Assembly: GCF_002013895.1 (NCBI RefSeq)
Contig: NZ_MAFQ01000004.1
Coordinates: 62,001-126,000, forward strand
Reading direction: 5' to 3'
Source of the DNA: Mycobacteroides franklinii
GTDB taxonomy: Bacteria; Actinomycetota; Actinomycetes; Mycobacteriales; Mycobacteriaceae
DNA length: 64,000 nucleotides
The notes under the pieces are model-generated. The model searched no databases. It was given only the letters and a program-made list of their open reading frames with translations, and was not told the DNA's origin. Position 1 is the stretch's first letter. Each line of letters opens with the position of its first letter. Both the position numbers and the translations under genes were made by a program. Shown one piece after another: positions 1 to 9,003 of this stretch.

Positions 1-183
1 GGTGAACGTGGCGGTGTCCAGGCCGTCCCGGACCTTGCCATCATCGATCGGCACCGCCAACGGGTCGGCAAGGTCACCCTCGACGACACTCGGCCGATCC
101 ACCTCGTCAACCAATTCCGTCGCAGCGCCGTCTACCTCTGCGCCCGTCTTCTCGACCGTATTTTCTGCGTTTTTGTCAGACAC
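1..183 (-). CDS. Hypothetical acidic protein, N-terminal part only
   Basis: The first 61 codons of a gene that continues past the left edge of the window. It begins at a GTG (183-181) that overlaps the end of the upstream small membrane protein gene by 8 bases, so the two are probably translated together. The visible residues are hydrophilic and strongly acidic, with no signal peptide or membrane segment, which suggests a cytoplasmic protein or a disordered N-terminal tail. No family is recognised from this fragment. Confidence 0.6.
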   Translation of the reverse strand, partial: MSDKNAENTVEKTGAEVDGAATELVDEVDRPSVVEGDLADPLAVPIDDGKVRDGLDTATFT

Positions 184-454
184 CCTGAATCACCTGTATC
201 GCCGCCAGAATCCCGAACCACCCAGGAGCGATCGCCAGGATGAAGGCCGCCACTGCCGTCATCCATTTGCGAGTGGACGCGATCAAGATCAGAAACCCGA
301 TCAGGCTCGGCACCGCCACGATCAAGCCGATAACGAGGTCTGGTCGCACAGACTGATGCGCGACCAGGACACTCGACATTCCGGCGCCAAGTCCGACTGC
401 TATCCCCAGCAGCATCGCGCTAGCGACGACTTGCGCACGTGGCAGTGGTATCAC
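176..454 (-). CDS. Small three-helix membrane protein
   Basis: A 92-residue protein made almost entirely of three hydrophobic segments, at about residues 9-29, 37-58 and 65-90, joined by short loops. Small mycobacterial membrane proteins of this size (DUF2537-like) look similar, but the family assignment is uncertain. The GTG start at 454 has an AGGAG ribosome binding site about eight bases upstream. Its stop overlaps the start of the next gene on the same strand, forming a two-gene operon that leaves the window. It is divergent from the peptidase gene at 535. No function is proposed. Confidence 0.7.
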   Translation of the reverse strand: MIPLPRAQVVASAMLLGIAVGLGAGMSSVLVAHQSVRPDLVIGLIVAVPSLIGFLILIASTRKWMTAVAAFILAIAPGWFGILAAIQVIQGV

Positions 455-534
455 GAGAAAGCTCCTGCTCGGTGTTTTACATACGCCCCCGGGCCATCTT
501 CGACCATACTGCGATCACTGGCACACTGGCTCAA

Positions 535-2571
535 ATGACGTCGGCGCGCCGCTCCCCGGACCCATATCTCTGGCTCGAGGATATCGGCGGTGATGAGCCG
601 CTGAACTGGGTGCGCGAGCGTAACGCAACGACCACCAGCGAGTTTTCCGGTGCACGTTTCGACGAGATGCGCGGCGAGGCACTGGCGATCCTCAACACGG
701 ACGCGCAAATCCCATATGTGCGTCGCCGGGGCCCGTACCTCTACAACTTCTGGCGCGACGCAAACAACGCCCGCGGCCTTTGGCGGCGAACCACTTTGGA
801 CCGCTACCGGCAAAATGATCCCGAGTGGGACGTCATCATCGACGTCGACGCCCTGGCCGCCACCGAGGACGAGAACTGGGTATGGGCCGGGGCTGCCGTA
901 TTGCGGCCCGATTTCCGCCGTGCGCTGATCAGTCTGTCGCGTGGCGGGTCGGACGCGGTGGTAGTACGCGAATTCGATCTGCAAACAAGGCAGTTCGTGA
1001 CCGACGGGTTCGCGTTGCCCGAGGCCAAGACTCACATCGGATGGATCGACGCGGACACTGTCTTCGTGGGCACAGATTTCGGGCCCGGCAGCCTCACAGA
1101 CTCGGGATATCCCCGCCTGGTCAAGCGCTGGAAACGCGGTCAATCAGTCGACGACGCGGAACTGGTCTTCAGCGGTGAGGCCTCAGACGTGATGGTGGGT
1201 GCGAGCTTTGACGACACGCCGGGCTTCGAACGCACCCTGATCAGCCGGTCCACCGACTTCTTCAATTCCGAAGTACACGAGCTGACCACCGACGGCGAGC
1301 TGCTGCACATTGACGTCCCCACCGATGCCTCGGTATCGGTGCACCGCGAGTGGTTGCTCATCGAACTCAAGTCGCCGTGGCGGGTCGATGACATCGAGTA
1401 TTCGGCCGGCACGCTACTGGCGGCCCGATACCGGGATTATGTCGCCGGCAGCCGTGCACTCACCCCGGTGTTCGTTCCCGACGAGCATGCGAGCCTGCAC
1501 CACTACGCGTGGACCAAGGAGCGACTCACGGTCGCGATCCTGCGCGATGTGGCCACCGAGATCCTGGTGTTCACTCCCGGTGACTGGCACTTCGAACCGC
1601 TGACCGGTGTTTCGGACAACGCCACCACACAGATCGTCGCGATCGATGACCTGGGCGACGAGATATTCCTCGACACTTCGGGTTTCACTCAGCCGTCAAC
1701 GCTGCTGCGCGGTGAAATCGGAGAGGCGGGCGCCACCCGGGCGTCCGTATCTCCCATCAAGTCGGCACCGTCCTTCTTCGACGACGCCTCATTTGACGTG
1801 GCCCAATACTTCACGCAGTCCGACGATGGCACGTCGATCCCGTATTTTGTAGTGCGCGCCAAGGGATCTGACGTGGCCGGCCCTACCTTGCTCGGCGGCT
1901 ACGGCGGCTTCGAGGTCGCAAGGACTCCCGGGTACGACGGCGTGCTGGGCAAGCTGTGGCTCTCCCGGGGTGGCACGTATGTTCTGGCCAACATCCGCGG
2001 TGGCGGCGAGTACGGGCCGGTGTGGCACACCCAGGCGATGCGCGAGGGCCGCCATCTGGTGTACGAGGACTTCGCCGCGGTGGCGCGGGATCTGGTGACC
2101 CGCGGCATCACCACCGCGGCACAACTGGGTGCCCAGGGCGGCAGTAACGGCGGCCTGCTGATGGGGGTCATGCTCACGGCGTACCCGCAGCTCTTCGGTG
2201 CGCTGGTATGCCAGGTGCCGCTGCTGGATATGCGGCGCTATCACCTGCTGCTGGCCGGGGCCTCCTGGGTTGCCGAGTACGGCGACCCGGACAACCCCGA
2301 TGACTGGGAGTTCATCTCGAAATACTCTCCCTACCAGAATATTTCGTCCGATCGGCGGTACCCGCCGGTTCTGGTGACCACCTCCACCCGCGATGACCGA
2401 GTCCATCCCGGGCACGCACGCAAAATGACCGCAGCCCTGCAGGAAGCCGGGCAACCGGTCTGGTACTACGAGAACATCGAAGGTGGCCACGGCGGCGCGG
2501 CCAACAACGAACAGTCGGCATTCAAGGCGGCGTTGGCCATCGAGTTCCTGTGGCGCCAGTTGGCACCCTGA
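535..2571 (+). CDS. Prolyl oligopeptidase family serine peptidase (S9A)
   Basis: A cytosolic-type peptidase of 678 residues, expected to cleave short peptides after proline. It has the usual N-terminal propeller region (about 1-400) and a C-terminal alpha/beta hydrolase domain. The catalytic serine is in GGSNGG (about Ser537), the acid in the TRDDRVHP segment (Asp620 or 621) and the histidine in EGGHGGA (about His652). No signal peptide is seen. The ATG at 535 is chosen because the protein then starts with the typical S9A opening (SPDPYLWLED) and has nearly the length of Mtb Rv0457c. Upstream in-frame codons exist, but they run into the divergent promoter region. Confidence 0.93.
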   Translation: MTSARRSPDPYLWLEDIGGDEPLNWVRERNATTTSEFSGARFDEMRGEALAILNTDAQIPYVRRRGPYLYNFWRDANNARGLWRRTTLDRYRQNDPEWDVIIDVDALAATEDENWVWAGAAVLRPDFRRALISLSRGGSDAVVVREFDLQTRQFVTDGFALPEAKTHIGWIDADTVFVGTDFGPGSLTDSGYPRLVKRWKRGQSVDDAELVFSGEASDVMVGASFDDTPGFERTLISRSTDFFNSEVHELTTDGELLHIDVPTDASVSVHREWLLIELKSPWRVDDIEYSAGTLLAARYRDYVAGSRALTPVFVPDEHASLHHYAWTKERLTVAILRDVATEILVFTPGDWHFEPLTGVSDNATTQIVAIDDLGDEIFLDTSGFTQPSTLLRGEIGEAGATRASVSPIKSAPSFFDDASFDVAQYFTQSDDGTSIPYFVVRAKGSDVAGPTLLGGYGGFEVARTPGYDGVLGKLWLSRGGTYVLANIRGGGEYGPVWHTQAMREGRHLVYEDFAAVARDLVTRGITTAAQLGAQGGSNGGLLMGVMLTAYPQLFGALVCQVPLLDMRRYHLLLAGASWVAEYGDPDNPDDWEFISKYSPYQNISSDRRYPPVLVTTSTRDDRVHPGHARKMTAALQEAGQPVWYYENIEGGHGGAANNEQSAFKAALAIEFLWRQLAP

Positions 2572-2631
2572 CCCGAAATCTCAGGGCGATCCCCGATGCC
2601 CTCGAGCCTTCCCGCGGCGCAGGATGGCCGT

Positions 2632-3069
2632 ATGAGCCAATCCAACACCGTTCCACCATGGGTCAACAAGATGGTCAGGGGCGTACTCCGCAGCCCGCTA
2701 CACCCCGTGCTCAGCGGCAACATCGCGCTGTTCACTTTCACCGGCCGCAAGAGCGGCAAGGAATACAACGTCGCCGCCACCTACGTTCGTGACGGCGACG
2801 TGCTGACGGTCTTCACCGATAGGGCCTGGGCCAAGAATCTGCGCGATGGCCGGCCGGTGACGGCACTGGTACGCGGCAAGCGCCTCGATGGCACCGCCGA
2901 GTTGTCCACCGGGCCGCAGATCGCCGGGCCGCTGGCGCAGCTCCTGCACCAGGTGCCGAGAGATGCCAAGTATCACAACGTACGCCGCAATCCTGACGGC
3001 AGCCTGAACCAGGCGGACATCGACCGCGCGGCCGCCAACGAAAGCATGGTGACGGTACGTCTGTCGTGA
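2632..3069 (+). CDS. Deazaflavin (F420)-dependent nitroreductase-family protein
   Basis: A 145-residue split-barrel protein of the nitroreductase/DUF385 family (Ddn-like), whose members reduce quinones or nitro compounds with F420H2. The TGRKSGKEYNVAATYVRDGD region is the typical family signature for binding the deazaflavin phosphate tail. The ATG at 2632 is preferred over the in-frame ATG at 2596 because the Ddn-like N-terminal helix begins there. It lies 60 bases after the peptidase gene on the same strand and may be read through from it. The substrate cannot be told from the sequence. Confidence 0.85.
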   Translation: MSQSNTVPPWVNKMVRGVLRSPLHPVLSGNIALFTFTGRKSGKEYNVAATYVRDGDVLTVFTDRAWAKNLRDGRPVTALVRGKRLDGTAELSTGPQIAGPLAQLLHQVPRDAKYHNVRRNPDGSLNQADIDRAAANESMVTVRLS

Positions 3070-3514
3070 CGCGCATCACGTAACGCAGGCAGCAGTTTCG
3101 CACATCACGTCGCCGCAACAGCCAGTCTCGAGTAACGGCACATTCCCTCGCATGCAGTTTGCTCAATGGATCTCCACTCCCGCAAACAGCGATCTATCAG
3201 CGGCCGCAAAACCGCAGCTCAAAGGTGCTAACTGTAGCTAGCATTATGCAAAACGTCAGCTATCCCCCCAGTTCAAACACATGCAGTAATCGACAAACAC
3301 GCTCCTCGACGTCGGGGCCCGTTACCGAAATCGAGACCTAGCCGTTACCGTCACGGGTTGTTGCCGCCGAGTGAGCTCAGCTAGCGTGGTAACTAACTGA
3401 ATTATTGGCCACGGCAAAGCCGCCTGGCCGGCGAAGGTACTCACCGCCGTTGTAGGCGCACTGATGCGCTTCCGAATGACTGGTAGTTAGAGCCCGAATG
3501 CCGTGAGGTGCACG
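3070..3514. other. Gene-poor intergenic stretch
   Basis: This 445-base spacer is less GC-rich than its surroundings. Short open frames inside it have un-mycobacterial codon use and no ribosome binding sites, so none is called. It presumably carries the promoter of the small gene at 3515, but no convincing -35/-10 pair was found. No terminator-like hairpin with a T-run was seen. Confidence 0.5.
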
Positions 3515-3706
3515 ATGACGAAAGACCTATTTGTTGGGTTGAGCGAGAACGGCTGGGACCACGCTCCCTGGGACGCCGAACCCGAGTTCTCGCCCTCCGA
3601 ACTAGACATCCTGTTGGACCGTCGGTTGTCCGTCAGTGACGCCGCTGAACGCATCGGATGCGTAGAGCACGACGTGCAACGCATCCGCGACGCTCACGCG
3701 GCCTAA
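3515..3706 (+). CDS. Small helix-turn-helix-like protein
   Basis: A 63-residue protein. Its C-terminal half (SPSELDILLDRRLSVSDAAERIG onward) looks like a helix-turn-helix of the kind that decides on entry of a recognition helix. The N-terminal half is acidic and aromatic (NGWDHAPWDAEPEF). It may be a small DNA-binding or regulator-associated protein, which is inference only. The ATG at 3515 follows a GTGAGGTG stretch that could serve as ribosome binding site. Its stop overlaps the convergent gene's stop by four bases. Confidence 0.65.
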   Translation: MTKDLFVGLSENGWDHAPWDAEPEFSPSELDILLDRRLSVSDAAERIGCVEHDVQRIRDAHAA

Positions 3707-4539
3707 CGACGCAATAGACCGCCCACCAACCCCGACACCACGCCAACCGCGATCACCAGGCCGCCCACGCCCATGGTGAGGCTCAGCCAGTGGTGGGCGT
3801 TGTTCACCGCGGCAGTGACCAGGCTGTCGGCCACATCCCGAAGATTTTCGGTAACACGGTTCAACGGGCGGTCCAGGTAGCGTCGGCCAACCTCCAGCCC
3901 CGCCCAACCGGCCGCACCCACCAGCAGCGCTGAAATACCCAACCCCGCAAGTCCTTTGGCGCGGCTACGCACCGCAAGCTGAGTCAGTCCGGCTAGGATG
4001 AGAGTCAATCCGAAGGATATCCACACGGCAAGGTGGCCGAAGCGCGCCACCGGGACCAAGCGGCCCGGCGTCATGCCGGCCAGGTTGTCGTCCGTGATCG
4101 ATACCGTCAACGTCTCCGGCGCCTTGATCGAAAGACCTTGCGGCACCAGACTCTTGATCATCGGAGCCACATCGATCTGCCAGCTGCCCTGCGAATCACG
4201 CTGCGCAGCGCTCGAGTTCGTAAACAACCATTGGTGCGCCATTCGATTCACGGATGCGAAGTCGGCGCGGAACTGCGGCCCACTGGTGTATGACGCGGTC
4301 AACTCGGCCACCTGAGTCTCGTTGACGCGCGACCCCTGCTTCTTGCCCAACGACACGATCTGAGTGGTCAGCTCCTCGGCGATCGCATGCTGAACCCTCG
4401 GATCGGCCGCGGCCGGCGCCGTCAACGCCACATAGCCGTTCTCATCGACAAGCCGGGACTGTGTCCAGGCACCCGCAATGGTCACGGCCAGCGCGGCGGT
4501 GGTGAGCAGCCACAACAGGACCGCGAACAGGAATCGCAT
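3703..4539 (-). CDS. Conserved membrane protein of unknown function
   Basis: A 278-residue protein with an N-terminal membrane segment (about 4-24), an extracytoplasmic domain (about 25-165) and a C-terminal membrane part with hydrophobic segments near 167-188, 196-214 and 252-275. The outer domain contains helical stretches with Gln, Lys and Ser but no known catalytic motif. The ATG at 4539 is chosen over the TTG immediately before it. The gene is convergent with the small gene at 3515 and tandem with the PPK2 gene upstream. No function is recognised. Confidence 0.8.
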   Translation of the reverse strand: MRFLFAVLLWLLTTAALAVTIAGAWTQSRLVDENGYVALTAPAAADPRVQHAIAEELTTQIVSLGKKQGSRVNETQVAELTASYTSGPQFRADFASVNRMAHQWLFTNSSAAQRDSQGSWQIDVAPMIKSLVPQGLSIKAPETLTVSITDDNLAGMTPGRLVPVARFGHLAVWISFGLTLILAGLTQLAVRSRAKGLAGLGISALLVGAAGWAGLEVGRRYLDRPLNRVTENLRDVADSLVTAAVNNAHHWLSLTMGVGGLVIAVGVVSGLVGGLLRR

Positions 4540-4591
4540 CAACCCCAGATTAGTCCGGCAGGTGGGAGCGAAGCGACTTTGAGATGGAGAT

Positions 4592-5458
4592 CTAGTCCGT
4601 GAGCGCGCGCCCCAGGATCAGCGGATCGGCCGGACCGACGACCTCGAGGTCCTTGTCGTCGTAGTCGAACTTGCCCAGCACATGGCGCATCGCGTTGACG
4701 CGGGCCCGCTTCTTGTCGTTGCTCTTCACCACGATCCACGGCGCGTGATCGGTGTCCGTGAGCGAGAACATCTCTTCCTTGGCCTCGGTGTAGGCATCCC
4801 ACTTGTCCAAGGAGGCCAGGTCCATCGGCGAGAGCTTCCACTGGCGCACCGGGTCCACCTGGCGGATCGCGAATCGCGTGCGCTGTTCGGCGGCCGACAC
4901 CGAGAACCACAGCTTGGTCAGGCTGATGCCGTCATTGACCAGCATCTGCTCGAAAAGCGGTGCCTGGTGGATGAATTCGGAATGCTGCTCATCTGAACAG
5001 AACCCCATGACCCGCTCGACACCGGCGCGGTTGTACCAGGACCGGTCGAAGAACACCATCTCCCCCGCGGCCGGCAGATGCGGAACGTATCGCTGGAAGT
5101 ACCACTGGGTGCGCTCCCGCTCGTTCGGCTTCTCCAACGCGACGACGCGGGCACCGCGTGGGTTCAGGTGCTCCATGAACCGCTTGATGGTGCCGCCCTT
5201 ACCTGCGGCGTCGCGCCCCTCGAAGAGGATGACGTGCCGGGCACCGGTGCGCTTGCTCCAATTCTGCAGCTTGAGCAACTCGATCTGCAGCAGCCGCTTC
5301 TCCAGTTCATACTGCTGACGGCTCATCCGCTCGTCGTACGGATAGTTCTCCCGCCAGGTGTCCACCGCGACACCATCGGGCGCGATAAGCACCGGATCGT
5401 CGTCATCATCGTCATCGACGGTGTAGCCCTGCGCGGCGGCGGTAATGGTCTCGGTCAC
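4592..5458 (-). CDS. ppk2: Polyphosphate kinase 2 (PPK2) family protein
   Basis: A 288-residue polyphosphate:nucleotide phosphotransferase of the PPK2 family, which moves phosphate between polyphosphate and GDP or ADP. The Walker A motif GRDAAGKGG is at about residues 80-88, and the lid/Walker B region FFDRSWYNRAGVERVMGF follows, as in Mtb PPK2 (Rv3232c). The N-terminus carries a run of seven aspartates. The GTG at 5458 is chosen because further extension would overlap the aldehyde dehydrogenase gene, and the resulting length fits the family. It lies 58 bases after that gene on the same strand, so the two are probably co-transcribed. Confidence 0.9.
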   Translation of the reverse strand: MTETITAAAQGYTVDDDDDDDPVLIAPDGVAVDTWRENYPYDERMSRQQYELEKRLLQIELLKLQNWSKRTGARHVILFEGRDAAGKGGTIKRFMEHLNPRGARVVALEKPNERERTQWYFQRYVPHLPAAGEMVFFDRSWYNRAGVERVMGFCSDEQHSEFIHQAPLFEQMLVNDGISLTKLWFSVSAAEQRTRFAIRQVDPVRQWKLSPMDLASLDKWDAYTEAKEEMFSLTDTDHAPWIVVKSNDKKRARVNAMRHVLGKFDYDDKDLEVVGPADPLILGRALTD

Positions 5459-5516
5459 CAGCGGAAAATATCCCCGGCAATCGTCGCCGGGATGGACGTC
5501 GAGTAAACGGACGGTG

Positions 5517-7046
5517 TCAGCGACGGAAGGGGCGCAGGGCCTTGTTCGAGAGCTTGGTGAGGCTCTTGAGCGCAACCGGTGCCAGCCAGCTCGGCCCGCT
5601 GTACCACAGCGGCTCGCTCGGCAGCGTCACTCGGGTATCGACGATGGCCTCGGTGCGGCAGTACTTGCGCAGGCCGTCGGCGCCGCCGAAGCGCGATCCA
5701 AGCCCAGACCCCTTCCAACCGCCGTGCGGCGCGGTCAGGCAGGACAGGTTCATGATCACGTCGTTGATGTTGACGGTGCCGCAATCAAGTTGCAACGCAA
5801 CGCGTTCAGCACGCTTGCGGTCCTTGGACCAGACACTGGCGGAGAGCCCGTATTCGCTGTCGTTCGCCAGCGCGATGACTTCGGACTCCTCGGAGTACCG
5901 CATGATCGGCAGCGTGGGGCCGAAGGTCTCTTCCCGCATGCACTCCATGGAATGGTCGACGTCGACGAGCACGGTAGGTGCGTAGAAACTACCGTGCCCA
6001 GGGATTCGCGCACCGCCGGTCAGTGCCCGTGCGCCAGCGGAAACCGCTTGGCGCACATGCCTGTCGACGACTTCGAGCTGGTTCTCGTCGATCATCGCGC
6101 CGACGCTGTGGTCCAGGCCCGCGCCGATCTCCAGACCACGCACCTCATCGACCACCAGATCGACGAACTGCTCATAGATCGAGTCATGCACGTATACCCG
6201 CTCGACGGATACGCAAGTCTGGCCCGCATTGAACATGCTGCCCCAGACCGCGGCGTGCGCGGCACGCTTGACGTCGGCATCCGGCAGCACCAGCATCGGG
6301 TCCTTGCCGCCGAGTTCCAGGCTGACCGGGGTGAGCCGGCGCGCGGCCCGTTCCATGATCTTCTTGCCGGTGGCAGTGGATCCGGTGAACTGGATGAAGT
6401 CGACGGTGTCGACGAGCGCCTCGCCCACTTCGCGGGCCCCGTGCACCACCTCGAAGACCGGGGGGCCGCCGATCTCTGCCCAGCCTTTGGCAATGAGCTC
6501 ATCGGACAGCGGGGTGCGCTCCGAAGGCTTGAGTAACACCGAGCAGCCCGCCAGCAGCGCCGGGACCACATCCCAATAGCCCAGCGCCACAGGGTAATTC
6601 CAGGGCGAGATGACACCCACCACTTTGCGGGGCCGCTGATGCACGGTGATCTTCTTGGTGTTCATGGCGATCGAGGAGGCGGGCCGCGATTCCGGGGCCA
6701 GGAACTCGGCAGCCTTCGGCGCGTAGTACGCGATGATCGCGAGAATCGAGGGGATCTCGATGCCGCCGTCGATCTTGGATTTGCCGGTCTCGGCGATCAG
6801 CTGCGCCTCGATGCGCGGGGTGTTGTCGATCAACCACTGAGCGAATCGGGCCAGTACCTGGCCGCGCCCCTCGGGGCCGAGTCGCTCCCAAGACGGCTGC
6901 GCCTTCGCCAGTTGCGCGACGATTCCGGGGATATCCGCCGGATCGGTCCAGTTCACCGCGCCGATTACCTGCCCGTTCGCGGGATTGCGCACGTCATGGG
7001 CGGTATCGCGGGGGCTACTGACGAAGTTTTCAGACGTCGTTGTCAT
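5517..7046 (-). CDS. Aldehyde dehydrogenase, succinate-semialdehyde dehydrogenase-like
   Basis: An NAD(P)-dependent aldehyde dehydrogenase of 509 residues. It shows the cofactor-binding stretch GVISPWNYPVALG, the FTGSTATGKKI nucleotide loop, the catalytic glutamate in LELGGKDP and the nucleophilic cysteine in NAGQTCVSVERVY. The family includes GabD2 (Rv1731), which oxidises succinic semialdehyde to succinate. The substrate here is not proved, and general medium-chain aldehydes are equally possible. The C-terminal tail is basic (RPFRR). The ATG start is unambiguous. It heads a two-gene set with the PPK2 gene. Confidence 0.85.
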   Translation of the reverse strand: MTTTSENFVSSPRDTAHDVRNPANGQVIGAVNWTDPADIPGIVAQLAKAQPSWERLGPEGRGQVLARFAQWLIDNTPRIEAQLIAETGKSKIDGGIEIPSILAIIAYYAPKAAEFLAPESRPASSIAMNTKKITVHQRPRKVVGVISPWNYPVALGYWDVVPALLAGCSVLLKPSERTPLSDELIAKGWAEIGGPPVFEVVHGAREVGEALVDTVDFIQFTGSTATGKKIMERAARRLTPVSLELGGKDPMLVLPDADVKRAAHAAVWGSMFNAGQTCVSVERVYVHDSIYEQFVDLVVDEVRGLEIGAGLDHSVGAMIDENQLEVVDRHVRQAVSAGARALTGGARIPGHGSFYAPTVLVDVDHSMECMREETFGPTLPIMRYSEESEVIALANDSEYGLSASVWSKDRKRAERVALQLDCGTVNINDVIMNLSCLTAPHGGWKGSGLGSRFGGADGLRKYCRTEAIVDTRVTLPSEPLWYSGPSWLAPVALKSLTKLSNKALRPFRR

Positions 7047-7088
7047 TAGTCGAGTCTAGGCACGAGGTGACCCGCGTGGCCATCCCCA

Positions 7089-7616
7089 CTAGTTGGTTGG
7101 AATTATCCCGCGCAGGTAGGCGGCCTGGCCCAGATGCTGCGCACAGTCGTCGACAATGCTGACCAACCGGACGCTCGCGGTAACCGGCGGATCCCAGTGC
7201 CTATCGACGACGCGTGCGAGTTCGGAATCCGTCAGGGTGTCCACGTATCGCAGCGTCATGTCGTGCACGTCGTGGTAGTAGCCGCTCAGCTGATCCACCG
7301 TGGCCACGACCTTGGCGATGTCCTCGGGCGTGTGCCCGTATCCGTTGGAATCGGCAGGCAGATCGAGACCGAATCGCGGCTCCCAGCCGCGGGCCGTCCA
7401 CACCGGCTCGGCGCCGGTCATGGCGCAGATCTGCACGTCTTGGCATCGTGCCGAATGCCAAATCAGCCAGGCAATACTGTTCGCGTCCGATGTGGGGCGG
7501 TACGTCAACGCCGAATCAGTCAGACCGTCGGTTACCTCACCGACGTGCTCGATGATCCGAGTAAAGCTGTCACGCAACAGCTCCCGCGCCGCGGCCGCCG
7601 CTTCGAAATCCGTCAT
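7089..7616 (-). CDS. DinB/mycothiol-transferase-like protein (DUF664)
   Basis: A 175-residue four-helix protein of the DinB superfamily. Metal-ligand positions appear as the histidine in IAWLIWHSARCQD and the one in DDCAQHLGQAAYLRG, with a third likely in the YYHDVHDMT segment. Family members in actinobacteria often use mycothiol to modify or detoxify small molecules. The precise reaction is unknown. The ATG at 7616 overlaps the stop of the upstream MFS gene (ATGA), so translation of the two is coupled, suggesting a transporter plus detoxifying enzyme pair. Confidence 0.8.
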   Translation of the reverse strand: MTDFEAAAAARELLRDSFTRIIEHVGEVTDGLTDSALTYRPTSDANSIAWLIWHSARCQDVQICAMTGAEPVWTARGWEPRFGLDLPADSNGYGHTPEDIAKVVATVDQLSGYYHDVHDMTLRYVDTLTDSELARVVDRHWDPPVTASVRLVSIVDDCAQHLGQAAYLRGIIPTN

Positions 7617-8824
7617 GGGTTGACGGTACGCCGGGGCCTGGGCACCGGGTTGTCCGTTGGTTTGGACATCGCGAGGGCACCAGCACCGCAGGCACAGAAG
7701 AGAACGGCCAACACGGGCAACACCATGGCGGTGTTCAGTGAAAACGCGTCGGCCAGCCATCCGATGAGCGCCGGCCCACCCAGCACCGCGATGTACCCGG
7801 TTCCGACCACTCGAGACAGCACCCGGCCCTCATGGTGTTCGTCGATATTGCCCGCCACGGTGAAGACCTGCGGCACACCACCGGCAAGCCCGAGGCCCAC
7901 GGCCGCCCAACCCGCCATCGTCAAAGGCAATGCCGGCGAGAGGATGACGACGAGCAGCCCGACTGCCGCGAGCGCGCAACCCCAGCGCACCACCAGCACA
8001 CGTCCAGCGCGTTCTACGAGTTTGTCGACGGTGAACCGACCGACCGTCATCGCGAGCATGAACACCCCGAAAGCGAAGGCGCCCTGGGAATGAGAGGCGC
8101 CCAGGTGTTCCTGGGCGTGCAGGCTGCTCCAGTCGGTCGCCGATCCCTCGGAGAGCATGAGCAAGAAGGCAAGGAAGCCCAGTACCAGGACCTGCCCGCG
8201 CCGATACTTCATCGGAGGACACATCGTGTAGGGCACCGTGTCAGGAGCTTCCACTTCGCCTGCCCGCAACTTGTTCCGGAGCAGCACGGTGGCCGAGCAG
8301 GTAAGCAACGCCAGACACAGGACGGTGACACCGACAACCGTCGCCCAGACCTGGACGTGCAGCGCGAAGGCGGCCGATCCGATGGCCGCCCCCACCACGT
8401 TGCCCACGGAGAAGACTCCGTGGAACGAGGCCATGATCGGGCGGCCGTAGAAGCGTTCGACATCGACAGCTGCCGCATTCATGGCGACGTCGGTGACACC
8501 GACCGCCACACCGCACAGAAACGCGCCGATGGCAGCCACGGCTACCGAGTGGGCCGACAAGGGAATGTTGACTCCGAGTGCCATGGCGGCGCCCCCGGCG
8601 ACTGCGATGGGTCCGCTGCCGAATCGATCGACAAGGAGCCCGCTGAGCTGCATGCCCGCCAGCGCGCCGAGGCCCAGCCCCAACACCACGAAGCCGAGGA
8701 TGGTCGACGACATGCCGGTGGCCTGCTTCATGGTCGACAGGTGCACAGCCCAGGTCGCCACCACGAGCCCGAACGACGCGAATACGCCGATAACGGCAAC
8801 CCGCATACGCAGCGGTTTCGTCAA
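7613..8824 (-). CDS. Major facilitator superfamily transporter
   Basis: A 403-residue membrane carrier with about twelve hydrophobic segments and a central cytoplasmic loop near residues 185-215. The first half has the loop LVDRFGSGP, matching the MFS loop between helices 2 and 3. It resembles the YbjJ-type branch of the family and the substrate is unknown. The start is taken as TTG at 8824 because an AGGTGAGGA ribosome binding site precedes it at good distance. The ATG at 8806 is the alternative. It is co-translated with the downstream DinB gene and divergent from the ArsR gene. Confidence 0.87.
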   Translation of the reverse strand: MTKPLRMRVAVIGVFASFGLVVATWAVHLSTMKQATGMSSTILGFVVLGLGLGALAGMQLSGLLVDRFGSGPIAVAGGAAMALGVNIPLSAHSVAVAAIGAFLCGVAVGVTDVAMNAAAVDVERFYGRPIMASFHGVFSVGNVVGAAIGSAAFALHVQVWATVVGVTVLCLALLTCSATVLLRNKLRAGEVEAPDTVPYTMCPPMKYRRGQVLVLGFLAFLLMLSEGSATDWSSLHAQEHLGASHSQGAFAFGVFMLAMTVGRFTVDKLVERAGRVLVVRWGCALAAVGLLVVILSPALPLTMAGWAAVGLGLAGGVPQVFTVAGNIDEHHEGRVLSRVVGTGYIAVLGGPALIGWLADAFSLNTAMVLPVLAVLFCACGAGALAMSKPTDNPVPRPRRTVNP

Positions 8825-8961
8825 GAAATAGTCCTCACCTCGGCGTTGTGCCAGCGATCGTGAGGCCCACCACGACCTTGGCGAGCAGCACTCACCGGTA
8901 CCTCTTCACCACAGTACTGACCGCGACTCCCCAGGGCCGCAGCGCCACTTCAGGGCAGCAA

Positions 8962-8997
8962 ATATCACTTGACATTCATATGATTAAGTAGTGATAT
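8962..8997 (+). promoter_or_regulatory. arsR promoter with overlapping palindromic operator
   Basis: A -35 TTGACA (8969-8974) and a -10-like TGATAT (8992-8997) are separated by 17 bases, which puts the transcript start at or next to the ATG at 9004. A perfect inverted repeat ATATCACT (8962-8969) / AGTGATAT (8990-8997) spans the whole promoter, and an inner pair TTCATAT / ATATGAA (8975-8981 / 8994-9000) is nested in it. This fits autorepression by the encoded ArsR protein and a leaderless mRNA. The protein-site pairing is inference. Confidence 0.65.
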
Positions 8998-9003
8998 GAA
9001 GGC

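Noticed and set aside
3159..3341. Small open frame of 60 codons in the 3.1-3.5 kb spacer
   Set aside because: Codon use is unlike the neighbours, there is no ribosome binding site, and no motif is seen.
5517..7046. Calling the aldehyde dehydrogenase gabD2
   Set aside because: It has the ALDH motifs but differs in several stretches from the Rv1731 sequence as recalled, so orthology is not certain.
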